A DNA stretch of 64,000 nt from Thiobacillus denitrificans (GTDB lineage: Bacteria > Pseudomonadota > Gammaproteobacteria > Burkholderiales > Thiobacillaceae), in NCBI GenBank assembly GCA_002403375.1, contig DHHQ01000002.1, forward strand, positions 14,005 through 78,004, in the 5' to 3' direction. Of this stretch, positions 25,023 to 33,036 are shown piece after piece. The notes below the pieces were generated by a model. It searched no databases, was not told the DNA's origin, and saw only the letters and a list, made by a program, of their open reading frames with translations. Each line of letters begins with the position of its first letter. The first letter of the stretch is position 1. The position numbers were made by a program, and so were the translations under genes.

Positions 25023-25507
25023 AAAAACAGCTGATCCAGTTCTGGCGTTCGCGCGCGCCGCGCGAGCGCGTCGTCCTCGCCGGCGGCACCGCGCTGCTGG
25101 TCGTCGCGCTCGGCTACGCCTACGGCTGGCTGCCGATGCAGCGCGACGCCGCGCAATTGCGCAAGACGCTGCCGCAGCTGCGCGCCGAGGCGCAGCAGAT
25201 GGCGCTCGACGCCGAGGAGGCCAAGCGCCTCCGGGGCCGCCCCGCGCTCGCCCGCGACGGCGGCAGCCTCGCCGCCGTCATCGAGGAACGCGCCACCGCC
25301 GCCGGCCTGCGCGATGCGTTCGACTCGATCGCGCCGCAGGACGCGGGCCGCGTGCGCGTGGTGCTGCCGGCGGTCGGCTTCGACGCCTGGCTCGGCTGGC
25401 TCGGCGAGCTGCAGGCGAGCCACGGCGTTCGCGTCGAGTCGACGCGCGTCGTCGCGGGCGAGGCGGCGGGTGTGGTCGCGGTCGAGGCCGTGCTGGCGGG
25501 CGGCTGA
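25019..25507 (+). CDS. gspM: Type II secretion platform protein GspM
   Basis: 162 aa. Short N-terminus with RAPRERVVLAGG, one transmembrane helix (TALLVVALGYAYGWLP), a coiled coil (RDAAQLRKTLPQLRAEAQQM), then a ferredoxin-like periplasmic domain. It partners GspL. ATGA overlap with gspL, TGATG overlap with gspN. Confidence 0.9.
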   Translation: MKKQLIQFWRSRAPRERVVLAGGTALLVVALGYAYGWLPMQRDAAQLRKTLPQLRAEAQQMALDAEEAKRLRGRPALARDGGSLAAVIEERATAAGLRDAFDSIAPQDAGRVRVVLPAVGFDAWLGWLGELQASHGVRVESTRVVAGEAAGVVAVEAVLAGG

Positions 25508-26277
25508 TGGAGGGAGCGAAGGCGTTTCGGCTGCGCTGGCCGCACTATGTGCTCGCCGCGCTCGTCTACCTGCTGCTGCTGCTGGCGTGGGCGCCCGCGA
25601 GCCTTCTCGGCTGGGCGCTGCCGCGTGTCACCCAGCAGGCGGTGACGCTCGGCGAGCCGCAGGGCACCGTGTGGCACGGCAGCGCGGCGGACCTGCAGGT
25701 GCAGGGGGCGGGCCGGATGCAGCAGCTCGGCCGCGTCGAGTGGCGGCTGCGGCCGCTCGACCTGTTCGCCGGCCGGCTCGGCTTCCGGCTCGGGCTGTCG
25801 GGCGCCGGCATCGACGCCGGCGCCATCCTGCGCGCCGGCATGCAGGGAACCGAGCTGCGCGAGGTCCGCGCCGAGCTGCCGGCGACGCGCCTGGGCGAGT
25901 TCTCGCCCGACTTCGCGCTGTGGCAGCCCCGCGGCCGGCTCGCGCTCGAAGCCGAACGCCTGGCGCTCGCGAACCAGGGCGCCGAAGGCAAGGCGACGCT
26001 GCACTGGCGTGACGCGGCCTCCGGGCGCGTCAGCCAGCCGCTCGGCAGCTACCGCGCCGACCTCGAAGGCACCGACCAGGGGGTCGCGATCAAGCTGTCG
26101 ACCGAGAGCGGCGCGCTCGTGCTGCAGGGCTCCGGCGTGTGGAATGCGAAGGCGGGGCTGAACTTCTTCGGCCTGGCGCGCCCGACGCCGGCCAGCCGCG
26201 GCGAGCTCGAGGGCCTGCTGAGCCTGATGGGCCCGGCGCAGGCCGACGGCAGCCGGGCGATCCGCATCGGGCGCTGA
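25507..26277 (+). CDS. gspN: Type II secretion protein GspN
   Basis: 256 aa. N-terminal membrane helix (YVLAALVYLLLLLAWAPASL), then a beta-rich periplasmic body with GspN features (PQGTVWHGSAADLQV, VEWRLRPLDLFAGRLGF). GspN is an accessory part of many betaproteobacterial systems. Last gene of the gsp operon; no clear terminator follows before the promoter of the fourth CTERM substrate. Confidence 0.88.
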   Translation: MEGAKAFRLRWPHYVLAALVYLLLLLAWAPASLLGWALPRVTQQAVTLGEPQGTVWHGSAADLQVQGAGRMQQLGRVEWRLRPLDLFAGRLGFRLGLSGAGIDAGAILRAGMQGTELREVRAELPATRLGEFSPDFALWQPRGRLALEAERLALANQGAEGKATLHWRDAASGRVSQPLGSYRADLEGTDQGVAIKLSTESGALVLQGSGVWNAKAGLNFFGLARPTPASRGELEGLLSLMGPAQADGSRAIRIGR

Positions 26278-26364
26278 GCCGTCATCGCGCACGCGTTGGC
26301 CTCGCAAAAGGAAAGCCAGTTCGCGACCTCGCCGCCGCAAATATTTTTCGCGGTTCGCCGTTGC

Positions 26365-26408
26365 GATTGATATTTGTCAATTGATCCGTCAAGGCTCCCC
26401 TGTAAAGT
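26365..26408 (+). promoter_or_regulatory. Crp/Fnr-type box and -10 element for the fourth substrate
   Basis: GATTGATATTTGTCAATT (26365-26382) contains TTGAT-ATTT-GTCAA, a close Fnr/FixK match. TAAAGT lies at 26403-26408. With a start near 26415 the box is centred at about -41.5, the class II activator position. About 25 bp upstream of the box, including an A/T run, resemble the sites at 12943 and 28957. Confidence 0.65.
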
Positions 26409-26449
26409 TAAATCGTCGTTAAGACGTTTTCCACAAACGAGGGGTATCC

Positions 26450-28753
26450 ATGAAATTCAAGCGCAAGTACCTGGCAGTACTGGTGGGCATGGCGGTGGCC
26501 GGTGCGGCCTACGCGGCGATCCAGATCACGCTCAAGAACGAAATCACGCTCAGCGACGGCGGCAACGGCCACAAGCCGAAGATCCAGCGCGCCAACGACG
26601 GCACCTTGGTCGTCGTTTATGGCGATTCGGAGCCCGGTTTCGGCGACGTCTACGACACCAAGGCTCAGGTCGAGCGCCCGGCGCGCGACATCTACTCGCG
26701 CTGGTGCAAGCCCGATGCCACCGCCGTGCCTGCTGTCACCTGCGACAACGAAAACGAGTGGTCCGCTCCGGTCAACGTGTCGCAGTCCGCTGCCAAGTCC
26801 AGTATTGCCACGGCGTGGAAGGCCAATGGTGCCGGGGGGCTGATCGCTTACCCCGGCAACACCGACAAGCCCAACATCAAGACCAGCGGCGATGTCATGG
26901 TGCTGACCTGGATCGGCGCCTACTGCCCGGATGACGATCTTCGCGACGGCGTTGCGCGTCCGGACAACTTCCAGAACCCGAACCAGCGCGCGATCCGCTA
27001 CATCGAGCGCGAAAGCCGCGTCATCCCGTTCCACTGCACCTGGACGGCTTACAGCACAGACTTTGGCCAGAGCTGGAGCAATCCGATCCAGCTCAGCAAC
27101 GGCGAGCGCGACGCCAAGCAGGATTCGAGCAGCGGCACCTTTGCCGCGCCGAATGCGCGGATCAATATTTCGTGGCAGGAAGACCCCGAAGGCCTGCAGC
27201 TCGGCGAAGCCGATGGCCCTGGCGACGGTGCATCGGGCGCCAACGTCACCGGCGGCACCGACGTCTGGTATACGCATTTGACGATCAATGCCACGGATGG
27301 AACCAATACGCTCGCCGCGTCACCGTTGACCGACGGCACCGCGCGCGCGCTCGGCTACCGCGTCAGCGACAACTGGGAACTCGAGCAGAAGTTCGGCCTG
27401 CCGGGGCAGATCACCAACGTGTTCGACGCCAACGGGGATCCGGTCGATGGTTCCACGGTCGAGAAGGGCAACGCCGGCGCGGCGCGCCCGAACATCGGCA
27501 TGGTCGGAACGACCGCCGTGCTCGCCTGGGAAGAGACCAAGGGCGCCGAAGGCCTGGACGACGGCAAGTTCATTCGCTACCAGTCCTTCCCGTACAACAC
27601 GCCGCCCAGCACGCTCGCTGCCAAGGCAGGCTGCATCATCAGCAATCCGGAAAGAAATGCCCGCCGGGTGCGTTTCCTGACCCAAAGCGCTGCGGATGCA
27701 ACCGGTGTGACCGCTGCAGTGCCCGGCCGCAGCGGCGTCAACATTGCGATCTTCTGGAAGGAAGGCGAAGCCGACAAGGGCGGGCCATCCGACATCGTGG
27801 TGCGGCGTGGCATGGTCGATCCGGCCGTGACCACCAGCACGCAGACCGGACTGGCCACCGGCCGGATGGTGCCGGCCGTCGATGCAGGATGTGCAACGTC
27901 GGCGTATGCAACGGCGATCCTTCTCAACAATGCGCAGGCCGAGAACATCAGCAGCAACGCGCCGACCGCTACGACGGCGAACCTGACGGACGACACCGAA
28001 GACAACTACGTCGAGAACGCCCTGGCCCATCGCGGTGTGCTGCGCGGGAACGAGTTGTGGATCGGCTACAACTACACCAACGACCTGGTGAAGATGTGGG
28101 CGCAGATCGACAACTACAACTTCTGGCTGCGCAAGTTCACCTACGATCCCACCAGCGGCGGCAGCTGGGCGAATCCGAAGAACGTGACGAACATCGCCGA
28201 CAAGCGCATCAACGTGCGCGAGCCGCGCATCTTCGGCACGCCGGCCAGCAACACGGCCGCGGGCTTCTGCGACGGCACGCCGACGCAGGACGCCACCTTC
28301 TGCCAGAACCGCAACGTCGTCTACCTGATGTGGGGTACCCAGGAGAACGTGTCGCCGTTCGACCTGGATGGCGGTGACGACCTTGGCGTCTACGCCACGG
28401 TGAGCCTGGATGGCGGCAATACCTTCGCCGCCCCGATCCGCTACTCGGAGGAGATGGGCAGCCTGTTCGACGACGACGAGTCGGCGTTCGAGACGCAGCC
28501 AGTGACCCGTCCGGACGGCACGCGCTTCTATGGCGTGTTCAACACCGAGAATGCGATTGCCAAAACATCCGCAGCGAACTACCGCAGCGGTGATGTCGCC
28601 GAAGTGGCCGATCCCGTTACCCCGCCGGCTACCGGCGGTGGCGGCGGCGGGTGCGCCATCGCTTCCGGTGACAAGCCGTTCGACCCGGTCCTGCCCGCGC
28701 TCGCCGCGCTCGGCCTGATCGGTCTTGGCCTGCGTCGCATGCGCCGCAACTGA
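26450..28753 (+). CDS. BNR-like choice-of-anchor O-type protein with JDVT-CTERM signal
   Basis: 767 aa. ATG with GAGG upstream and a signal peptide (YLAVLVGMAVAGAAYAAI). Propeller-type features include KPKIQRANDGTLVVVYGD, AYSTDFGQSWSNPIQLS, ATVSLDGGNTFAAPI and the block LQLGEADGPGDGASGANV shared with the protein at 10797. Several Cys may pair in the periplasm. C-terminus: six Gly, CAIASGDKPFDPVLP, a hydrophobic helix and RRMRRN, a slightly divergent sorting signal (DPVLP instead of DPTLP). Monocistronic between its own promoter and a strong terminator, just after gspN. Ligand unknown. Confidence 0.78.
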   Translation: MKFKRKYLAVLVGMAVAGAAYAAIQITLKNEITLSDGGNGHKPKIQRANDGTLVVVYGDSEPGFGDVYDTKAQVERPARDIYSRWCKPDATAVPAVTCDNENEWSAPVNVSQSAAKSSIATAWKANGAGGLIAYPGNTDKPNIKTSGDVMVLTWIGAYCPDDDLRDGVARPDNFQNPNQRAIRYIERESRVIPFHCTWTAYSTDFGQSWSNPIQLSNGERDAKQDSSSGTFAAPNARINISWQEDPEGLQLGEADGPGDGASGANVTGGTDVWYTHLTINATDGTNTLAASPLTDGTARALGYRVSDNWELEQKFGLPGQITNVFDANGDPVDGSTVEKGNAGAARPNIGMVGTTAVLAWEETKGAEGLDDGKFIRYQSFPYNTPPSTLAAKAGCIISNPERNARRVRFLTQSAADATGVTAAVPGRSGVNIAIFWKEGEADKGGPSDIVVRRGMVDPAVTTSTQTGLATGRMVPAVDAGCATSAYATAILLNNAQAENISSNAPTATTANLTDDTEDNYVENALAHRGVLRGNELWIGYNYTNDLVKMWAQIDNYNFWLRKFTYDPTSGGSWANPKNVTNIADKRINVREPRIFGTPASNTAAGFCDGTPTQDATFCQNRNVVYLMWGTQENVSPFDLDGGDDLGVYATVSLDGGNTFAAPIRYSEEMGSLFDDDESAFETQPVTRPDGTRFYGVFNTENAIAKTSAANYRSGDVAEVADPVTPPATGGGGGGCAIASGDKPFDPVLPALAALGLIGLGLRRMRRN

Positions 28754-28790
28754 TCGCGTTTCCCCGGCCTCTGCGGCCGGAAGCGTGAAG

Positions 28791-28821
28791 GCGCCGCCTG
28801 GCAACAGGCGGCGCTTTTTTT
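28791..28821 (+). terminator. Intrinsic terminator of the fourth substrate gene
   Basis: 10-bp perfect stem GCGCCGCCTG / CAGGCGGCGC with a GCAA tetraloop and T7. Confidence 0.92.
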
Positions 28822-28956
28822 CGCCTTGCCCCAGGCGATTCAGGGGGAATCGCACCTGCCTGATTCCCCCTGCCTCTGCGGCCCCGACGCACGGGCAGCG
28901 CCCGGCGCAATGTCAGCGCGCTGTGCGCCGGAAAATTTTTCTGAAATCCGGCCCGC

Positions 28957-29000
28957 GATTGACGTTTGTCAATTGAGGTGCGCGGCTTTTCGGCGAAACT
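28957..29000 (+). promoter_or_regulatory. Orphan Crp/Fnr-type box
   Basis: GATTGACGTTTGTCAATT (28957-28974) contains a perfect palindrome TTGAC-GTTT-GTCAA. The preceding 25 bp resemble the two substrate promoters. The expected -10 position holds GAAACT (28995-29000), a weak match. No plus-strand gene follows for about 700 bp. Confidence 0.45.
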
Positions 29001-29121
29001 TGGCGCCTTCACCAGGCAGGTTTCGGGAACGTGAGCGGCGACGACATCCAGGCGCGGTCAAGCGGGCGGTGCAGCCGGCGATTCGCCGGGGCGCAGGCTT
29101 TTTCCCGGCGCCCGGAATGCG

Positions 29122-29157
29122 GAAGGGCCGCACACCCTCGCAGGTGTGCGGCCCTTC
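29122..29157. terminator. 15-bp hairpin, possible bidirectional terminator
   Basis: Perfect stem GAAGGGCCGCACACC / GGTGTGCGGCCCTTC with a 6-nt loop, 20 nt past the end of the minus-strand small protein gene. T runs on either side are poor, so function is uncertain. Confidence 0.55.
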
Positions 29158-29177
29158 GGTTTCGAAGTGGCAGTGCG

Positions 29178-29507
29178 TTACGGCTGGACGCCGTTCTGCT
29201 GCTGGATCTGCTGCTGCGTCCGGGTCTGCGTCGGGCCGTTGCCGGAACCGTCCTGCAGGCGCAGGCGCTCACGCTCGCGCTCACGTTCGCGTTCCTTTGC
29301 GGCGTCGCCGTTCTGCTGGCCCTGGCCTTGTCCCTGACCATAGCCCTGCTGGCCCTGCTTCATCGAGCCCTGGCCCATGGAACTGCTTCCGCCGCCCATG
29401 CCACCCCCCATGCCGCCACCGCCGCCGCCGCCGCCACCCTTGGCCAGTGCGACACCGCTGCCCAGCGCAGCCACCAGAACCGAAATCACCAGCATCTTCT
29501 TCTGCAT
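29178..29507 (-). CDS. Small secreted Gly/Gln-rich low-complexity protein
   Basis: 109 aa from ATG 29507, preceded by AAGGAAGAG. A clear signal peptide (MLVISVLVAALGSGVALA) is followed by a Gly/Met tract (KGGGGGGGGGMGGGMGGG), a Gln/Gly tract, five consecutive Glu-Arg dipeptides, and a Gln-rich tail. No known domain. Predicted disordered and periplasmic or secreted. It is divergent from the cytochrome cluster. The frame is open to 29552 but the ribosome-binding site supports 29507. Confidence 0.7.
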   Translation of the reverse strand: MQKKMLVISVLVAALGSGVALAKGGGGGGGGGMGGGMGGGSSSMGQGSMKQGQQGYGQGQGQGQQNGDAAKERERERERERLRLQDGSGNGPTQTRTQQQIQQQNGVQP

Positions 29508-29732
29508 ATCTCTTCCTTTCATGTGGACGAAAACTCGGACTACGCTTTGCATTCTAGGGAAGGCGTCCCCGGAATGTGTTTCACGGCCGCCTCAGAGTGT
29601 GACGGCGTGTGACAAATATTCGAGGACAACAGCGTCCGCATATCGGTTGCTTGGCTAGAATTGAAATGCAGTCGGGACACGGCCGGGAAGCCGTTGAAAG
29701 ACAAAAGAAAAGCACAGGGAGAGAGGGAAACG

Positions 29733-30308
29733 ATGCGCAACGGGAAGAAGCTGAAATGGGCCGACAGGCTGCGCAGGCATTCGCCGTGGCTGCTGCTCGG
29801 CGTGGGGCTGGGCGCGGGAGCGCTGGCGGTGGTCGCGTTCGAGCAGACGATGCACTACACGAGCCAGGATGCGTTCTGCATGACCTGCCATCGCGACAAC
29901 GCGGGCAAGGAATGGATGCAGTCGGTGCATTACAGGAATCCGCAGGGCGTCGTCGTGAGCTGCGCGTCGTGCCACATCCCGCACGAGTTCGTGCCGAAGC
30001 TGGTCGTCAAGGTCGGCGCGATCTCGGATCTGGTCGGCTTCCTGCAGGGCAGGATCGACACGCCCGAGAAATACGAGGCGCTGCGGCCGCAGATGGCCGA
30101 GCACGAATGGGCGCGGCTGAAGGCGAACGGCGCACAGGAGTGCCGCAACTGCCACCGGGTCGAGGCGATGGACAATCCGGACATGCCTTTCGTCAGGGAC
30201 GAGCACGTGGCGGCGGCGAAGGCGGGGCAGGTCTGCACGGACTGCCACCAGGGCGTCGCGCATACGCCGCCCGAGGCGGCCGCCGTCGCGCAGCAGGCGC
30301 AGGATTGA
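29733..30308 (+). CDS. NapC/NirT-type membrane-anchored tetraheme cytochrome c
   Basis: 191 aa. ATG 29733 follows GAGAGGGA. One N-terminal transmembrane anchor (SPWLLLGVGLGAGALAVVAF), then four CXXCH sites (CMTCH, CASCH, CRNCH, CTDCH) in a NapC/NirT layout. Such proteins take electrons from quinol and pass them to periplasmic multiheme partners, here plausibly the octaheme cytochrome two genes on. The frame is open upstream to 29661 but lacks a good start. Confidence 0.9.
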   Translation: MRNGKKLKWADRLRRHSPWLLLGVGLGAGALAVVAFEQTMHYTSQDAFCMTCHRDNAGKEWMQSVHYRNPQGVVVSCASCHIPHEFVPKLVVKVGAISDLVGFLQGRIDTPEKYEALRPQMAEHEWARLKANGAQECRNCHRVEAMDNPDMPFVRDEHVAAAKAGQVCTDCHQGVAHTPPEAAAVAQQAQD

Positions 30309-30360
30309 ACGCGCGCAGCGGGTTTTTGATTCGAGTCATCTTTTTTTGAGCGGGGGCGTC

Positions 30361-30738
30361 ATGCAAGGGTTTTTCAAACAGGTTCTCGTCGTGGCCGCAC
30401 TCGCGCTGGCGTCCGCCGGCGCGCAGGCGAATCCGGCGCTGGCGAAGAAGAAGGGCTGCGCGAGCTGCCACGGCGGCGTGGCGGGGGTGAAGGTCCGGCC
30501 GGCGGTGGCGGGCATGCCCAAGGCGCCTTCCTTCTACGAGCTGTACGCGCGGTTCGGCGGGGAGGCGGACGGCGAGGCGAAGATGACCGCGGCGCTGCAG
30601 GCGAGCGCGAAGCATCCGAAGGTCGCGCTGAACGACACCGAGCGCGCGGCGCTGATGAAGTTCTACGCGAGCACCGAGCCGGTCGACGCGTCGGGCAAGC
30701 GGCTGGCGCAGGCGAGCGAAGCCGCCCCGGCCAGGTGA
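30361..30738 (+). CDS. Small monoheme class I cytochrome c
   Basis: 125 aa. Signal peptide (VLVVAALALASAGAQA), a single CASCH near residue 33, and candidate axial Met in AGMPKAPSFYELYAR. Likely a soluble periplasmic carrier. ATG 30361 follows a G-rich sequence; an in-frame start 15 nt upstream is possible. 52 nt after the tetraheme gene, same direction. Confidence 0.85.
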   Translation: MQGFFKQVLVVAALALASAGAQANPALAKKKGCASCHGGVAGVKVRPAVAGMPKAPSFYELYARFGGEADGEAKMTAALQASAKHPKVALNDTERAALMKFYASTEPVDASGKRLAQASEAAPAR

Positions 30739-30822
30739 GCGGCTGAGCCGGGGGATCGCCGGGCCGCCCGCCGGCTGGCGGGGCTGTCGAGAGGCCGTGC
30801 ATTCAATGGGGGAGAACGAGCA

Positions 30823-32406
30823 ATGACAAGAAGAACGGAATCGAGGTCGGGCACGGGGCGGCTGGCGGCGTGGCTGCTGGCCGGTGCGGCAGGCCTGCTG
30901 CACGCGGCGGCCTTCGCCAGCACCGCCGACCACAGCCAGTTCAAGCAGCTGCAGCAGACGTTCGGGTCGGGGCCGGCGGTGACGACCGTCTGCCTGGAAT
31001 GCCATGCCAGGGCAGCGGACGAGGTGATGGCGTCGAAGCACTGGACGTGGTCGTTTCCCGACCCGCATTCCGGCAAGCAGCTCGGCAAGCAGAACGTGCT
31101 GACCTCGTTCTCGCTCGGGATCCAGAGCAACAACCCGACCTGCAACGCGTGCCACATCGGCTACGGCTGGAAGGACAACAGCTTCGACTTCACCGCCAAG
31201 GAAAACGTCGACTGCCTGGTGTGCCACGACACCACCGGCGCGTACCGCAAGGGAACCGGCATGGCGGGGCATCCGCCGGTGGCCGGGATGGCGCTGCCGG
31301 AGGGGACCAAGCCGGTCGACCTCGCGGACGTCGCGCAGAACGTCGGCAAGACCAGCCGCGACACCTGCGGCACCTGCCATTTCCACGGCGGCGGCGGCGA
31401 CGGGGTGAAGCACGGCGACCTCGACACGTCGCTCACGGCGCCCGACAAGGAAGTCGACGTCCACATGGACGCGCTCGGGCTGGATTTCGCCTGCACCGAA
31501 TGCCACAAGACGACCGACCACCAGGTCGCCGGCAGCCGCTACGCGCTCACCGCCAAGGACCCGCACGGCGCGCTGATGCGCGGCAAGGACGACGGCCGCA
31601 ACCCCGCGACCTGCCAGGCCTGCCACGGCAACACGCCGCACAAGGCGGCGCGGCTCGACCGCCACGCCGACAAGCTGGCGTGCCAGACCTGCCACATTCC
31701 CGAATACGCCCGCGGCGGCATCGCGACCAAGCTGACCTGGGACTGGTCGGCGGCCGGCCGGAGGGACAGCCACGGCCAGCCGCTGCTCACCCGCGACGAC
31801 CACGGCCGCATCGTCTACGACGCGAAGAAGGGTGCCTTCAGCTACGGCGAAGACGTCGTGCCCGACTATTTCTGGTTCAACGGCAAGGTCGAGCACCTGA
31901 CGGTGTCGGACAGGATCGACCCGGCGAAGCCGGTTCCGCTCAACCGCTTCGAGGGCTCGGCGGACGACGGCGAGTCGCGCATCTGGCCGTTCAAGGTGAT
32001 GCGCGCAGTCCAGCCGTACGACCGCGTCCACCTGACCATGCTGAAGGCGCACACTACCGGCAACGACGAGGATTCGTACGGCAGGGACTTCGACTGGCAC
32101 CGCGCGATCGCACGCGGCATGAAGGATGCGGGCAAGCCGTTCTCCGGCGAGTTCGGCTTCGTCGAGACCGAGATGTCGTGGCCGATCACCCACATGGTCG
32201 CGCCCAAGGAGCAGGCGCTGTCGTGCGTGGCGTGCCACGGCGCGCAAAGCCGCCTCGCCGGCGTGCCGGGCATCCATGTGCCCGGGCACCACGGCCACGG
32301 CTGGCTCGACAAACTGGGGTGGTGGCTCGCCGGGCTCACCCTGCTGGGGGTGGTCGCGCACGGCGCGGGCCGCGCCTTCGCCCATCGCAAAGGAGTGCGC
32401 AAATGA
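30823..32406 (+). CDS. Octaheme c-type cytochrome, tetrathionate reductase (OTR) family
   Basis: 527 aa. Signal peptide (AAWLLAGAAGLLHAAAFA), eight CXXCH sites (CLECH, CNACH, CLVCH, CGTCH, CTECH, CQACH, CQTCH, CVACH) and a C-terminal transmembrane helix (WWLAGLTLLGVVAHGAGRAF). The pattern fits the octaheme tetrathionate reductase family; characterised members reduce tetrathionate, nitrite or hydroxylamine in vitro, so the physiological substrate is open. The 4-nt overlap with a cytochrome b gene suggests a membrane complex. Sulfur-trafficking neighbours favour a sulfur substrate. Confidence 0.88.
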   Translation: MTRRTESRSGTGRLAAWLLAGAAGLLHAAAFASTADHSQFKQLQQTFGSGPAVTTVCLECHARAADEVMASKHWTWSFPDPHSGKQLGKQNVLTSFSLGIQSNNPTCNACHIGYGWKDNSFDFTAKENVDCLVCHDTTGAYRKGTGMAGHPPVAGMALPEGTKPVDLADVAQNVGKTSRDTCGTCHFHGGGGDGVKHGDLDTSLTAPDKEVDVHMDALGLDFACTECHKTTDHQVAGSRYALTAKDPHGALMRGKDDGRNPATCQACHGNTPHKAARLDRHADKLACQTCHIPEYARGGIATKLTWDWSAAGRRDSHGQPLLTRDDHGRIVYDAKKGAFSYGEDVVPDYFWFNGKVEHLTVSDRIDPAKPVPLNRFEGSADDGESRIWPFKVMRAVQPYDRVHLTMLKAHTTGNDEDSYGRDFDWHRAIARGMKDAGKPFSGEFGFVETEMSWPITHMVAPKEQALSCVACHGAQSRLAGVPGIHVPGHHGHGWLDKLGWWLAGLTLLGVVAHGAGRAFAHRKGVRK

Positions 32407-33002
32407 GTGAACGCGTCTACGTCTTCCCGCTGTTCGAGCGCTTCTGGCACTGGGCGCAGGCGATCCTGATCATGCTGCTGCTCGTCACCGGCTTCGAGGT
32501 GCACGGCACCTATCGCCTGCTGGGCTTCGAGCGCGCGGTCGACACCCATACGGTCGTCGCCTGGACGCTGGTCGGGCTGTGGGTGTTCGCGATCTTCTGG
32601 CACTTCACCACCGGCGAGTGGAAGCAGTACATCCCGACGCTCACGAAGGTCGACGCGATGATCCGCTACTACGTCTGGGGCATCTTCACCGACGCGCCGC
32701 ACCCGTTCCGCCTCACCCGCCTGCAGAAGCACAACCCGCTGCAGCGCCTCGCCTACCTCGGGGTGATGACCTTCATCGGGCCGCTCCTGTGGGTGACCGG
32801 CTGGCTCTATCTGTTCTACGCGTCGTGGCCGGCGTGGGGGCTGGAGCGCTACCTGTCGCTCGAGTGGGTGTCGTTCTTCCACACCGCGGGCGCGTTCATG
32901 ATGCTGTTGTTCCTGATCGCCCACCTCTACCTGATCACCACCGGCCACACCGTGTTCAGCCATCTCAAGGCGATGTTCACCGGCTGGGAAGAAACCGACT
33001 GA
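32403..33002 (+). CDS. Cytochrome b561-type membrane subunit
   Basis: 199 aa with four transmembrane helices and paired His in helices (ERFWHWAQAILIMLLLVTGF, TLVGLWVFAIFWHFTTGEW, FFHTAGAFMMLLFLIAHLYL). This is a di-haem cytochrome b of the thiosulfate-reductase/formate-dehydrogenase gamma type that exchanges electrons with quinone. Start ATG overlaps the octaheme gene, implying one complex. Confidence 0.9.
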   Translation: MSERVYVFPLFERFWHWAQAILIMLLLVTGFEVHGTYRLLGFERAVDTHTVVAWTLVGLWVFAIFWHFTTGEWKQYIPTLTKVDAMIRYYVWGIFTDAPHPFRLTRLQKHNPLQRLAYLGVMTFIGPLLWVTGWLYLFYASWPAWGLERYLSLEWVSFFHTAGAFMMLLFLIAHLYLITTGHTVFSHLKAMFTGWEETD

Positions 33003-33036
33003 CCGGGCCGACGACGCCCCAACGCAAAGGAGAACC

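Larger units (their letters stand above)
28754..29177. other. 424-bp stretch without a credible gene
   Basis: It holds the terminator of the preceding gene, an 11-bp inverted repeat CAGGGGGAATC / GATTCCCCCTG (28841-28851, 28862-28872), a Crp/Fnr-type box (28957-28974) and a 15-bp hairpin (29122-29157). Open frames here are short and lack family features. Confidence 0.5.

Noticed and set aside
22733..25423. 896-aa minus-strand frame opposite gspJ-gspL
   Set aside because: Shadow frame; Ala/Arg/Ser-rich with no domain, opposite well-identified pseudopilin and GspL genes.
29031..29612. 193-aa plus-strand frame antisense to the small Gly-rich protein
   Set aside because: No family features or signal peptide; the opposite strand has a ribosome-binding site, a signal peptide and a sensible start.
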